In this document: piece after piece, positions 24,755 to 36,268 of the stretch
Layout of the letters: every line of letters begins with the position of its first letter
Position numbering within the stretch: position 1 is the first letter of the stretch
Assembly: GCA_013339895.1 (NCBI GenBank)
Contig: JABACO010000003.1
Coordinates: forward strand, 16,315,216 to 16,379,215
DNA length: 64,000 bases
From: Ephydatia muelleri
Taxonomy: Eukaryota; Porifera; Demospongiae; Spongillida; Spongillidae
Reading direction: 5' to 3'
Made by a program: the position numbers and the translations under genes
Notes under the pieces: generated by a model
The model's database searches: none
The model's input: only the letters and a program-made list of their open reading frames with translations
Told to the model about the DNA's origin: nothing

Positions 24755-24890
24755 GACTTGTACTTTTGGGGACATACTAGAACACACAATCATTGAAGCT
24801 GATGAGTGGCAATTACCACTAAAGATGCAGCTTATTACTCTGATGTCAGATAAATGTATGGGCAGTATTAAAATTAATTCGGTTCAATAG
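24755..24890 (+). other. Possible exon in left inverted arm (mirrored in right arm)
   Basis: A strong acceptor (ctcttccctcctcccag) precedes an open stretch reading GDILEHTIIEADEWQLPLKM. The mirror copy on the minus strand of the right arm (about 34,810-34,955) keeps the same frame with one Asp-to-Asn change. Conservation of the frame in both arms hints at coding, but no family was recognised. Confidence 0.35.
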
Positions 24891-25421
24891 CATAGTTACA
24901 TTGCAAAGCCAACTAGGGCAGGTATGAAGCTTCATAAACCAACTACCATATTAAAGCTTTGTGTGGAAGGGGCACATCATCCCCCTGCTTCGGAACTGTC
25001 CTAACTGAAAACCTAGATTTTTTTCAGTCCTCATGAATCGCAAGTAGACATAGGAATAAATACACTCCTGTTCCACAGAAAAATGAGTTTACAGCCCACA
25101 GCTTTCTCAATCAGGCAAAGACATGCTTGCAAACCTACTTGTGTGTCAGAAGACAGTTTGCCCTGTGGTGGAACCACTGCTCCTTGAAGCTACAGTGTGG
25201 TGGCATTATCTGGCTGCCAAGGTAACTGGGGAATGTGGGAACAGCAACTGTCGCCATGGAAGAGCAGTTACCACCTCCACTTTATCTCTCCACCAATTCT
25301 AAATGGAAGCTTGATAAATGAATACATACACACAATACAAACAATTACACACAAAGTTCATCCACCTGCTGCATAAGGTGGAGGTAGGAACGGCTCAGAA
25401 TGGCACGAGCATTAGCTCTAA

Positions 25422-25610
25422 TCAGAGAGTGACTGAGGCGACCAAAAGGTCAGTCAATGCCATAGATTTAGAGGTACTCCCACGAATGGCTAAACGAGTG
25501 GCTACTTGTGAGAAGGCCTTTAGAGCCTCTGGACCCCATGCACCATAACACTCTACCGCCAGCGGAATACATTTCCAACTTAGTTCAGCACATTTAGAGT
25601 CATTTTGCAT
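25422..25610 (-). pseudogene. Retroelement RT-tail fragment
   Basis: The minus-strand translation CAELSWKCIPLAVECYGAWG plus ALKAFSQVATRLAI matches the tail module of 16,557-17,438. No other part of the element is present. Confidence 0.65.
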
Positions 25611-26851
25611 AAGTACAGTTTGCAGCTTTTAACTAACCCCCAACCCTACATTTATTGATATTAATTGAAATGAATGGGTTTTATCAATATTAATTAACCA
25701 TTAAAGTTTATATTCACCAGTCTTCTTTTGCTGTTAGAACTTTTAAATAACAATTAAATCAACTGCTTGTGGTTAATTTGTCTTGATTGTGAAACACCCT
25801 GTATATATGATTATGCACTGATGCAGCAGTGGAGAGGGGAGAATAGATGACTTCACACATCATAATACTTGCATATGTGTCTACATACAGCCCACACTAG
25901 TTACAATACACTCCCCAACTGTATACCACATAAAGTACCACCATATATTTTGATCTGCAAGCGTGCTATATTATTCGTTTGAACACCCTTACTAATGAAT
26001 GATGTTATAACATCGCCCAACATTCACACACAGAACACCTACCATCCTAATGGTAGCCATTGGTACACACTGAAAATGTCCAAGATGCCTGGTAGGTTCT
26101 ACACACAATGTTATAAGGCAGACTCAATTCCTCTCTCTGTGCTGGAGAGGAGGGGGTGAAAATGATGACATCACACAAGAGATGACACATAATGATAATA
26201 CTCGCATATGCTTCTACTCTGTCACACATGACCATACACAAGGTTCATCACACAGCTTCTCCACACACTGAACAACTGCCTACAAAAATTGTACTGGGTG
26301 TACATTTTCATTATTTGGCAGCAAAAATTACACCAACTGGTACAATTTGGTTGCGAAACGTTTGCAAAAGTGTACAGGATGCTTTTACTTTCTGGATACA
26401 TGGTTTGTAGTTAGGTCATCATAGTACATTATTGGTCTGTCTACGGTACATCCATTTTGAAAGGGCCTTTATTGCATTATTTAAAACAGACTATTACTGA
26501 AACAGCTGAAATACTAATATCTTGCAAGAAACCTTGTTATATACTTCAATAAGTGTGGAAAGAAAGCAAATGTGCTGTGTGTTTCACGTGAGGTACAACT
26601 CTCAGCCATTTTCAATGCACTCTATACACAGCCTTTCTCCATTAAGTTTGTATAAGCTGTGTAAATTCATATTAAATGCAATCCAAATGATAAAAATTAA
26701 ATTAAATTACACTTACATCAGAAATGATTACTGGAGGCCTTGGACTGTGTGTTACTATCAATTTTTGGTCTTTGACTTTGAGATGGCTGCACCATTGAAA
26801 GCCCAATTTTTCCCTTGATTGTGAGACACCCTGTATATGTTACACATGTAC

Positions 26852-26975
26852 CTTTAAGGCAACTGTGTAATGATGAATGGTACCCACATTCCCAAAAAGA
26901 TTTTCCTATTTCTTTCCCTATTAATGTGAAGAATTCCCTGAAGAGTCCCCCCGCATCTTCACCATCAAACTGGAC
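26852..26975 (-). CDS. HECT-domain exon (E3 ubiquitin ligase, partial)
   Basis: This 124-base exon is preceded on the minus strand by tattttattttcag and followed by the donor gtacatgt. It encodes VQFDGEDAGGLFREFFTLIG, which fits the start of a HECT domain, where a GEDxxDAGGxxREFF-type motif is standard. The catalytic Cys lies at the far C-terminal end of HECT domains and is not in this exon. I found no companion exons, so this is an isolated remnant or one exon of a widely spaced gene. It lies between the inverted arms, so it may be transposon cargo. HECT ligases transfer ubiquitin from E2 through a catalytic Cys to substrates. Confidence 0.7.
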
Positions 26976-27217
26976 CTGAAAATAAAATATCATCAGAGCA
27001 TCCAAAGAAAGCTGTAAGAGCTATATTACAGGTCTCTTGACTTAGCAAATTCAAATCTGAATAGATTATTTGTTTGTAATCATAGTGAACCCATAGCATT
27101 AACAAATACTACATCAGTGAGAATACAAAAATCATGCATAGATAGTGGAAAATCAACAGCAAAAGTGGTCCTTGTATTGATTTATCCAGTTTATTTACTA
27201 TTGAGCTCAGGATATTT

Positions 27218-27260
27218 GGGATCGTTTCCAAGAAAAGGGACCTAGCGAAAATGTTATAAA
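27218..27260. mobile_element. MITE-like terminus
   Basis: gggatcgtttccaagaaaag matches both ends of the small element at 62,791-63,025. No matching inverted end was found nearby. Confidence 0.35.
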
Positions 27261-27682
27261 AATGGCATTACGTTTGAATCGCTATAACGTTCAAATTGTT
27301 AAAGCTACGATACGAATGAATTAATCATGATTCAATTGGAATACTGTGTAACATTATGTGTCTGTATCTATGGTGATACATGAAAAAGATAATGTAATTC
27401 ATAATGGTGGCTGGATAAAAATTTTGAGATAAATTTTAATTAGTCTGCTATTTGTTTACCGTAACAAGTTTGAATCATACAGTATGGTGTGGACCGTTGT
27501 TAGCAATATAGTGTGCTTGATGTGTATCTATCACTGTAAGCATTACAATTTGTGGGACAGCATGATTGCCCTGCAATATGTTGTAACTGTTATTCAGTCC
27601 ATAAGTAAGTATTGTTGTTGTTGTTGTTCTTGTTGTTGTTCTTTTTAAGTACACACTGATTCCTTTTGTTTTGCTGCCTCAT

Positions 27683-27854
27683 GACCCCAATCACTGCATA
27701 CAGGAATTTTTTTTACCCTCAGTACTGCATCACGAAGACAGCCAAAACAAATGAATTTAAAAGGTTATACTTGTCTTTTCAATTCAGTTGTTTTGGCTGT
27801 CCCTCATGATGTAGTATTGAACAGGGTAAAAAAATTACTGTAGTAATTGGGGTC
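27683..27854. mobile_element. Small foldback/MITE
   Basis: Inverted arms gaccccaatcactgcatac and its complement surround a short AT-rich centre. An outer ttgctgcctca and a matching gaggcagcaa near 27,889 may mark an outer pair. There is no open frame. Confidence 0.65.
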
Positions 27855-28435
27855 CTGGCTTGAGGGAGAGGAGGGGAGGAGGCAGCAATTGGTACCCTTT
27901 CAAATCAAGATCAAATACATTGGTTGTTTGTGAGTCAAATAGTTAAAATTATCCAATGCATGCATTTGTTAGTGAATGGCAAAACACACCAAGCACACAC
28001 CACACACATACCACCCACACACATCACACTGTACTTTACCAACAATATTGCAGTCACCTAATGGTTGGGCCCTTTGCTACATGGGTTAGACATGTTGTAT
28101 GTATGTGTGGCATGTGTGTTATGCATATGAAGTGTGTGGCGTGTGTGAGTCATATGTGTGATGTGTGTAGTATGTGTGTTGTATTTGTTTGTGTTGTATT
28201 TGTGTACTATGGGCAGGAGGATAACTACTAGTCTCTTTGTTTGATTTCCTGCCTCACCATCAAAATAGCAACCCAACCTGGTTTTATGGGGCCACTCTGA
28301 TTAGGAGTTCATAGGGCAGAGCTGCATGAGTAGTTTAACAACATTATGCCTTATCTCACTCCCTCCCATTCCTTTCCATCCTTCTCTTCTGAACAAATTC
28401 CTACCATTGTGGAATCTTCCTCCACCTATTTGTAG

Positions 28436-28913
28436 GTTGCGATTCATGGTGCATGCAGGTATTGATGGCTATTCAAGACTTGTTGTTTACAATCGTATGT
28501 CAACTAACAATCAAGCTTCCACTGTATTGAGGTGTTTTATGGATGCAGTGAACAAGTATGGCTTACCATCACGTGTCAGAGGTGATAAGGGGGGAGAAAA
28601 CACTTCAGTTGCACATTTTATGCTTCAACATCCCAAACAAGGCATAAACAGAGGGTCTTTCATTGGTGGCCACAGTGTTCACAACCAGCGCATTGAAAGA
28701 CTATGGAGGGACCTGTATGTAGGTGTTCTGGACCTTTACAAGCAGCTGTTTATGTACCTGGAGAGTGTACATTTGCTTAATCCATGCAATGAACTGGATT
28801 TGTTTGCCTTGCACTACGTTTATACAGAGAGAATAAACAATCACATTGCTGAATGGATGGATGCATGGAACAGGCACCCTATCAGTTCAGAGGGCAACAA
28901 ATCTCCTGTGTAG
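28436..28913 (+). pseudogene. Integrase (rve-type) catalytic core, broken
   Basis: The exon follows the acceptor ctatttgtag. It encodes [19 protein letters not shown] (start of the DDE core with its first Asp), then [16 protein letters not shown] (second Asp), then [15 protein letters not shown], where the Glu in QRIERLW is the likely third catalytic residue. The arrangement matches rve integrase cores of large invertebrate and fish transposons. A TAG at 28,911-28,913 interrupts the frame where relatives would continue towards an LW motif. The LW is visible immediately after the stop, and a frameshift follows a few codons later. The copy is therefore dead. It lies between the long inverted arms. 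Confidence 0.75.
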
Positions 28914-29407
28914 CTTTGGACAATGGTATGATCAGACTTATTGGGTCAGGCTCAACCATTGCTCAAGAGCTAGAAGCAGACAACATTTCACAAGTAAGAA
29001 GGTGTTATACTCCAAATGACGAGTAGTAATTTTTCTTTCTACTTTTAGGAATAATTGTGATTGTAATGTGTGTGTTTGTGGTGTAATATTTTTGAGGTGA
29101 TTGTTTAATATTGAGCCTTTAAATTATTTTGAGCTGTCATTTGGAACATTTTATTTTGTGCAGAATGCTGTTGAAAGAATACACTGTTGAAGCTGTTGAA
29201 GTTCAGGAAACTGTCTGCCCTTTGTTCGGATGTTGACATGGCACTATTACGACAAAACTTCGATCCAGCTGTATGTTGTGATGACTATGGGTATCGGTGT
29301 ATGAAACTTCATTTTAGAAACGCATGTTTGAAATGTTTAAGTGTAGGATGAAAATGCATATTAATGATTAAATTCAATACAAATTCAAAATACACTACCA
29401 CTAAACA

Positions 29408-29950
29408 TCATTGAAAGGAGGGAGAGGGTTGGAGGCAAAGTTCCCAAAACGGATGCAGCATTCCCCCTCCTAATGGCCAGAGAGCTTTGTCACCTGTGGT
29501 GTTTGCAATGTGGTGATCCAAGTCCATCGAGAAAGACATGGAGCGAGGGCCACAGATTCCAGAAGTTTCGAAGGCAACAGGAGTGAAGGAATGATACGCA
29601 TGGGAGGTGAGGTAACTGTACTTCTTGATCTTGCTCAGCTCCGCCTGGTTTGCTGCTGCACACACTTCAGAGGCTGCGATGGATAGATGGGAAGTGGCAA
29701 AAGTGTCTACACAGGTAGCATCCCAAACCATTAATCTGCCATATGACCCAGGAATCATGGTGATTCCATCGGGACGCTTACCATCCGCTCGACCAAGACC
29801 AGTGGGCTCTAGCCAAGAACGAACGATGGCAGAAGACAAAGCCTTGTGCAGAATGTCATTAAGCATGGCATGGCAGTTGTGGATGAAATTATGTAAACCA
29901 ATTTGAAAAACCGAAACCTTACACACACACACACACGCATATACACTCAT
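29408..29950 (-). pseudogene. Retroelement-associated ORF (DATCVDTFA type)
   Basis: The minus-strand frame reads SWLEPTGLGRADGKRPDGIT, MVWDATCVDTFATSHLS and FTPVAFETSGICGPRS. This module recurs in invertebrate genomes beside reverse transcriptases, from memory, and is distantly similar in layout to the RT tails elsewhere here. The frame is open for 180 codons, but no upstream RT domain is present, so it is a fragment. A (CA)n tract lies near its start (29,920-29,938). Confidence 0.6.
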
Positions 29951-30175
29951 CGATCTGTGCCATCTTCAGGAATTATAACAATTGCCAGGTGGTTAGGTCC
30001 CTGCCAGCTCCTCAGGTCCAGGAAGACTGTGAAACTGTGTTGGGCCACGATTGCTCCCTTTGTAGCATAGATGAATCAGGGTGTTAAAGTACAGAGGTCA
30101 AGTTATGTGCAGTGAAGGAGAAGTGCAATCCCATTAAGCAGCCAGCAGCAGATCTCACCTGTTTGTATTTTTCAG

Positions 30176-30615
30176 ATGCTTGCCTTGGTGAGAAGCTGCC
30201 AGTTGTAGCTCCTGGTTGTGCTGACGATCCTGATGTCCCGATGGACTGTGGGTTGGAGGAAGATTGCTTGGCTGGTCAAAATGCAGGGTTTGCGACACAC
30301 CATACTAGTAAAACCCCCTTTACTGCATCCCAGCTGAGGCCTTTTGATTGCCTCTGGTTTCAGCCTGCCAGAAGAGCTTGCCGTACTTCAGGGAAGCTGC
30401 AAGAGTACACCGAGAATAGCTGGCAGATAATTGACTGGTATTTCACCAGCTCAAGTGCAGTGATGTTCCAGGCCCCAGCCACAGACTTGGGTGTCTGTTC
30501 TGTCCCTTCTGCTTCCTGGGGAGTGAGGAAAGGGGTGCTGACCCTCTACTTGACTGAAACCAAGGAAAACGCTGGTTCCCATTTGGTTAGCCCACACACT
30601 TTGACACTGGTCAAG
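30176..30615 (+). CDS. Unrecognised exon, about 147 residues
   Basis: It is bounded by a good acceptor (ctgtttgtatttttcag) and donor (gtcaag, then gtaaggtg), with an open frame throughout. The translation includes PFDCLWFQPARRACRTSG and ENSWQIIDWYFTSSSA. It has eight or so Cys and several Trp and no recognised domain. A further possibly coding stretch follows at 30,680-30,860 and stops at a hAT-like terminus (30,864). It may be cargo of the flanked 11-kb element or a decayed host gene. Confidence 0.4.
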
Positions 30616-30863
30616 GTAAGGTGGTTATATTAAGGGGAAAGAAGTTTGTCAAAATGGGCATACTTACTCCTCTTGACTTAGGTAGTAACCATGGTGGTGA
30701 TGGGGGCATTGAGGAAGCTGTGGTCCCGCAACCTAGTTGAAGTGATGGTGCCTCTTATTACCATATGGTCTTTCTACGTGCGTCTGAGTCGCTGGACGAG
30801 CTGCTGAAACTGCAGGAACTGGATGTGCTTGCGGATGATTGTCTGTGGCCTCTTTTCCCGGTG

Positions 30864-30885
30864 CAGTGGCGGATACAGGGGGTCG
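30864..30885 (+). mobile_element. hAT-like left terminus
   Basis: cagtggcggatacaggggg is a typical hAT-type end. The other end was not located. Confidence 0.45.
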
Positions 30886-30989
30886 GTAGTCCTCACTCAG
30901 TTAGACCTGATCAGGCTGGCTAAAATCAATACCAATTAACGAATATTTGGCGAACGCAAGGGGGAGGGGGAGCCCCTTTTCGCATTCCA

Positions 30990-32590
30990 ATTAAGGTTAC
31001 GCACTCCTCTTTGAAAGTCTAGCTACAGTCTGGCCGTTTGAGTCTCTGTCGCCGGACGTTTCGTGATGGGACCGTGACCGGTGCTCCTCGCATGCTGGTT
31101 GGTTGTCGAGGCTGCTCTCCGAAGATTCACTGGAGCCCGTTGGCTGTGGGCGGGGCGACTACCGAGCAAAACAGTACAGATTCTAGTTAGCTAGCTAGCT
31201 AGCTTGCTGGGCTTTAAAATTAGTGTTATTTATTGATGATGGTTATAGCATCTCGTACTCAGACCTAATGTATTGTACGACAATGCACGTGGCATTGTGC
31301 AACAATGGCGGCCATGGATCAACGCAGCATGCCATATTGTGTGAAGCAAGCTAACACCTGCAACTATCTACGATGCAGCAGGAACTTCGAGGCAAGCTTT
31401 CAGCCGTTTATACCATTGTTTATCTTATATCACGAATAGGTACTAGGTTTAGCTTGCGTCAGCTCGTCATCACCAGCCTGCTGTTCGAGCTATAACGATT
31501 GTCCACAGGTTAGTTTCACCTACGTACGGTCACTAAATACGCCTAAACAGTTCGTGTGTACAGCACGACCAAGACATAATTTTATTACACGAGTGCGTGA
31601 GTGAGACATGTTATGCTCATACCACGACCACTGATCCGACTCGTTATGTGTTTTGCACGCATGCCGATATCTCGCAAGGTGCGCGTGTCGGTCTTGACAC
31701 TAATCAGGCGTAACTACACCTTTGCGTATTGGGGAAATACCTATGCCCACTTATGAAAGCGCGCTATGTCACGCCGCGAGAAATGCGGGCTTGCAAATTA
31801 ACAAAACAAATACAAGCTTATATTTTACTGTGACGCCTATACTGAAACAGGACTTGTAAAAACTTGGAAAGCCATTCTTGTGAGAATGTCTCGTGGTGCG
31901 TAAAAGCATAGGTTTTATAGCTTAGATTGACTAGAATTGAGAGATCTGCATGTTTTGAGTGTCCCGCGAAACGTATATGTTAACGAGTTGTTAATTGGAT
32001 GCTAATTAATTTGCATAGTTACGGAATCTAGGGGACCGTAAATGGGGATTGATCCGTTCTAATTCATGATACATACTTTGGCTAGCAAAATAACAAACAA
32101 CATACACGCGTAGAAGCATCTCACGTATCTCAAGCCAGTATTTCCCCAGACCCAATTCTGATTTTCAAGGCTGCACCAGACTATTTGTGTGAATTACACC
32201 ATCATATATGTGGGACAGTTTCGGACAAAATTTTATGCAGTCAAAACTCATATACGCACCACGTTTGTTCCCTGTGCTTACAGTTGAGAACATCATACTT
32301 GGTCTAATTTTTTTTTTTCATATGTTGATTTAAATTTTATCAACAACTGTAAAAGCTGAAGACAAAGAATTATGCAGTTGTATACAAAATACACTTAGCA
32401 ATGTGAACTTGAAAAATGAAATTATTAAGTATGTTATTTGATAATAAAAAAATTTATTTAACCCCCTCCTAACTTTTTTGTTGATTTTCTCCCTGAAAAT
32501 TGGGTGGTTTCCAGCTAAATTTGGTTTATAGACACTTCATCATTGTCTATACCTTTTCAGTCTTACGCGTCCAACTTTCGATCAATTGTT
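30990..32590. other. Intergenic, nothing recognised
   Basis: Locally CpG-richer (31,040-31,760), which could indicate a promoter region, with an aacaATGgcggccATG context near 31,303. Only a short frame follows. Confidence 0.4.
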
Positions 32591-32599
32591 ACGGTTTAA

Positions 32600-33236
32600 C
32601 CCTCCTGCTGCTGCTGCTCATTAATTATTCATAACGTGACGTATTGCGAAAGGAATTTTAGCATAGTAACTTGCTATTCCCGTTTCGAACGTTTTCGTTA
32701 GAACTCTGTGCTCTGTATTTTCTATTTCGTCAACACACGTTGGTAAGTGCCCCAGCTTCACCGGCTATGCTTTTTTAACACTACCCGTGTGTTTCATACA
32801 CTGTGCGAACGTTGTTTTCGTGCCGTGTTGTACGTTATCGTACGTTACATGGGAGAAGTCTCTGTTACTCTGAGAATTAGCTTTCTAAGAACCTACATGT
32901 TCATTTAAGGGTTTTTATACCGGTTTTGACATATCTCACCACTTTTTGTTGCTTTTAAGACACTTAGACGCAAGCACCTGTTGTGGGCTACAAATGGAGT
33001 TAGGCTTTACTAGATACGGTTTTCACATACGGCTGACAGGTATAAGTTTGCTCCATGGCGAATTGCACGCAGATGTCAGGAGTCTTTGTTCTAAACAACA
33101 GTGCTGTAATAAACGCTTTGCTTCACGCGGAAACAGGCGTTACAGTTCAATCATCCTGCTGGGCATATATATATGCCCGTCGCATTACGCGAGAGCAATT
33201 ATTTGGCATATATATATGCCTTCCGCAGTAGGAGGG
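32600..33236. mobile_element. piggyBac-like non-autonomous element
   Basis: The ends are CCCTCCTGCTG on the left and CAGTAGGAGGG on the right, directly flanked by TTAA at 32,596-32,599 and 33,237-33,240. The TTAA target duplication with a CCC start is the piggyBac signature. The 637-bp interior has no transposase. It contains two short palindromes built on ggcatatatatatgcc near the right end. Confidence 0.8.
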
Positions 33237-33460
33237 TTAAAACACCTTTTTTTTTGTGTGTGTTCGTCGATTTGTGCTCTCCAGCAAGTGCGGAATTGCT
33301 CCGAATTTTCAGTATTACGCGAGCGATGCATGTGATATAGAATCAGCCTCCTTACGTACTTGTATCGTTCAATGCAACGTACAAAAACAGCTAAAAGTTG
33401 AAAGCAGCTTGGTAACGTTGCCATTTTGGAGTTGTTAGGAAATGAATATAATTATATTAC

Positions 33461-33827
33461 TCGTAAACATTAATAACTATCCACGCTATCATGGCTGAGG
33501 GCGGTGCCGAGGATGTTGTTTTGGACGATCAAAATTGTTCTTTTTAGAACCAATCAGAGGAAGCTTCAACTAGCAAGCGAAGCTCCAGGCGCGCTAGCAT
33601 GGACACTGTATCTGTGTGGGCAGAACTTAAAAATAAAAAGGAATCTTCACGAGGAAATCGCACAACTAGAATTACTGAACGCCAGCAGGCAGAGAAAGGA
33701 AGGAAGTTGTGCTATTTCCTCGTCCTTCCTCTGATTGGTTCTGAAAAGAACCGTTTCGATCGTCCAAAACAACGTCCTCGGCACCGCCCTCAGCCATGAT
33801 AGCGTCAATAGTTATTAATGTTTACGA
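33461..33827. mobile_element. Foldback MITE, 367 bp
   Basis: Left arm tcgtaaacattaataactat through ggcggtgccgaggatgttgt to aatcagaggaag (about 33,461-33,571). The right arm is its inverted copy (about 33,722-33,827). The centre holds only short frames. No target duplication could be read. Confidence 0.8.
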
Positions 33828-33829
33828 TC

Positions 33830-34426
33830 TTGTGGATGCGGTGTTAAATAACTGCTTCAATTTAGAAGTTATTCAAGATTGATTTTTTTTTTCACAATGT
33901 ACAGGGACCATTGTATCTGGATTTAGTAGTTTGAATTTATTCTGCCAAGTTGATGTTTTTAAATTTCAGGGAAATGTTTGAGCTGTGGATGCCTCTAATA
34001 TAGTATGTTTTAATGAGGTGTTATCTTGTTAATTTAAATCTTTTGATTGTATTTAATTATATTCTACTTATACCATAATAATCAAAACTAATAACACATG
34101 ACAAACTACAATCTAACTAGTGAACTACAGGTTATGATGTGTAAGTCAGCCGCTAAAAAGAGCTCTGATACTTTAGCACAAGGACCTGCACTTGCAAGAA
34201 GTGCTCTGGCATTCGAGCGCACAAGGGATTGGTTGAGTCTGCTATAATGTTTAGTTTGTTTACATCAACATTTAAGCTCACGTTAATAGAGCATTTGTCA
34301 ACAATCTTAAGTTAATAAACTGCTTGTGGTTAATTTATAAACCCTTGATTGTGAAACACCCTCTATACAGTTAGGATGTCTAGTGGTGCTGAGGGCACCC
34401 AATGGGATCATCCTGGTGTTCACAGT
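33830..34426. other. Intergenic, nothing recognised
   Basis: AT-rich. A motif cttgattgtgaaacaccctc near 34,345 recurs at about 25,780 and 26,812, a dispersed repeat of unknown type. Confidence 0.45.
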
Positions 34427-36268
34427 GGAGAGAAAGTGGAGGTGGTAACTACTTTTCCATGGCGACAGTTGCTGTTCCCACGTTCCCCAGTTACCTTGGC
34501 AGCCAGATAATGCCACCACACTGTAGCTTCAAGGAGCAGTGGTTCCACCACAGGGCAAACTGTCTTCTGACACACATGTAGGTTTGCAAGCATGTCTTTG
34601 CCTTGAGAAAGCTGTGGGCTGTAAACTCATTTTTCTGTGGAACAGGAGTGTATTTATTCCTATGTTTACTTGCGATTCATGAGGACTGAAAAAATGTGTT
34701 TTCAGTTAGGACAATTCCGAAGCAGGGGGAGGATGTACCCCTCCCACACAAAGCTTTAAAATGGTAGTTGGTCTATGAAGCTTCATACCTGCCCTAGTTG
34801 GCATTGCAATGTAACTATGCGAATTAATTTTAATACTGCCCATACATTTATTGGACATCAGAGTAATAAGCTGCATCTTTAGTGGTAATTGCCACTCATC
34901 AGCTTCAATGATTGTGTGTTCTAGTATGTCCCCAAAAAGTACAAGTCTGGGAGGAGGGAAGAGAAAGGTGTAATTGGAAGGACAGTGCATAACACAGTGG
35001 CAGGGGGCTATCTTGTACCAACAGATGGTTATCATGTCCTCATTTCCCCTTTACAGCTCCTTCAACTATTAACCAGCACTGTGTGTCCACTGATACACGA
35101 ATTTGTATATGTGAATTTGCTTTGTTGAGTGTTTTCCATTTTTGAATTCTCTTGTTAATATTGTTGGTGGGGATCTCTGCACGAGCTTAGTTAAATCACC
35201 ATATGCATTTGACTGCATGGTGAGAACATACCGGTCCTATACGTATGCTGTCGAATTAGACGATGCACACCACATTCCAGAGAATGTTCCTAGCATCGGG
35301 CAATCGAGAAGAATATTCTGTATTAAATATGGTTGGTGGTGATCTCTACACGAGCTTAGCCTTAGTTATACATTTGCATGGTCAGAACGTACCGGTCTTA
35401 CCGTTGATCATGAATTAGAACGGACACCAAGCGCTATGACTTGAGCATGTTTTATATATGAACCAATCGATACACGCTTAGGAGGCACTCAGAGTATCGA
35501 AGTCCAGCTGCTAATTTGTTGTGCTAAAAATACAATCTTCCACTAAACGTAGCATGCGACTTCGATGAATGAAGAGTAGTGTATCAGTATACGTAGGTGA
35601 AACAGAACTTGACGCAAACAAGCAACAACGAGCCATAGAAATCGGTTTTATTTCGTCGATCTAACAAGCAACAACGAGCAATGTCGATCTATTCTATTTA
35701 TAGCACACGCTGCAATTGATATATATCATTCTCCTGGTACAGTTTGCAACTGCGAATTTCCGTAATTGTTAGTAAAGCCGCCTACGTGTGCTGTGCAGCG
35801 CACAAGTTTTGATCTTTCGTGTGCTGCGCACACGGTTATTTAGATGTCGTTAATTATGGCACTTATCACCCGCCATAGTAAAGGTCAATGTTTGTACAAA
35901 AGGTTATTTGTGCATGCATCTGTGTCTGTTACATTGTACATTAGTTATCTGATGTTGAAAGAAAGGACTACACACGTGTGTATAGTACAAGTCAGTCATG
36001 CGCATCCACCCCTTGCTGCAGCTGTGTTTAATTGTTATCAGATGTACAGTAAGGCTTCCCACAAGTAAAAGTTCCCCCATGTACATGTAAAGGGTCAATC
36101 TTTGTTGTTTTAAAGGTCCACTACACTTGTGTACAGAAGTGTTACCCAAAATTGAGTTGCATGAAAATGAAATAATTCATCACTGCAATTGGTGAAATGT
36201 TTTGATACATGTATAAGGCATAATGTATGGTAAAATAAAAGTACTGCAACCCTATCTTCTCCCATATA

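Larger units (their letters stand above)
24260..35450. mobile_element. Candidate 11-kb DNA transposon with ~1-kb inverted arms
   Basis: 24,260-25,293 is the inverted repeat of 34,427-35,450, with high but imperfect identity. Both outer ends read acatgctcaagtcatagcgc inward. Between them lie a decayed integrase core (28,436-28,913) and a HECT-domain exon (26,852-26,975), plus unrelated retroelement debris. Long terminal inverted repeats and an integrase recall Maverick- or Ginger-like large DNA transposons, but no polymerase, ATPase or capsid gene is visible, so I do not assign a superfamily. The flanks are AT-rich and no clear target-site duplication could be read. Confidence 0.55.

Noticed and set aside
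24260-35450. Calling the long-armed unit a Maverick/Polinton
   Set aside because: No polymerase B, packaging ATPase, protease or capsid gene was seen, and the ends and target duplication are unresolved.
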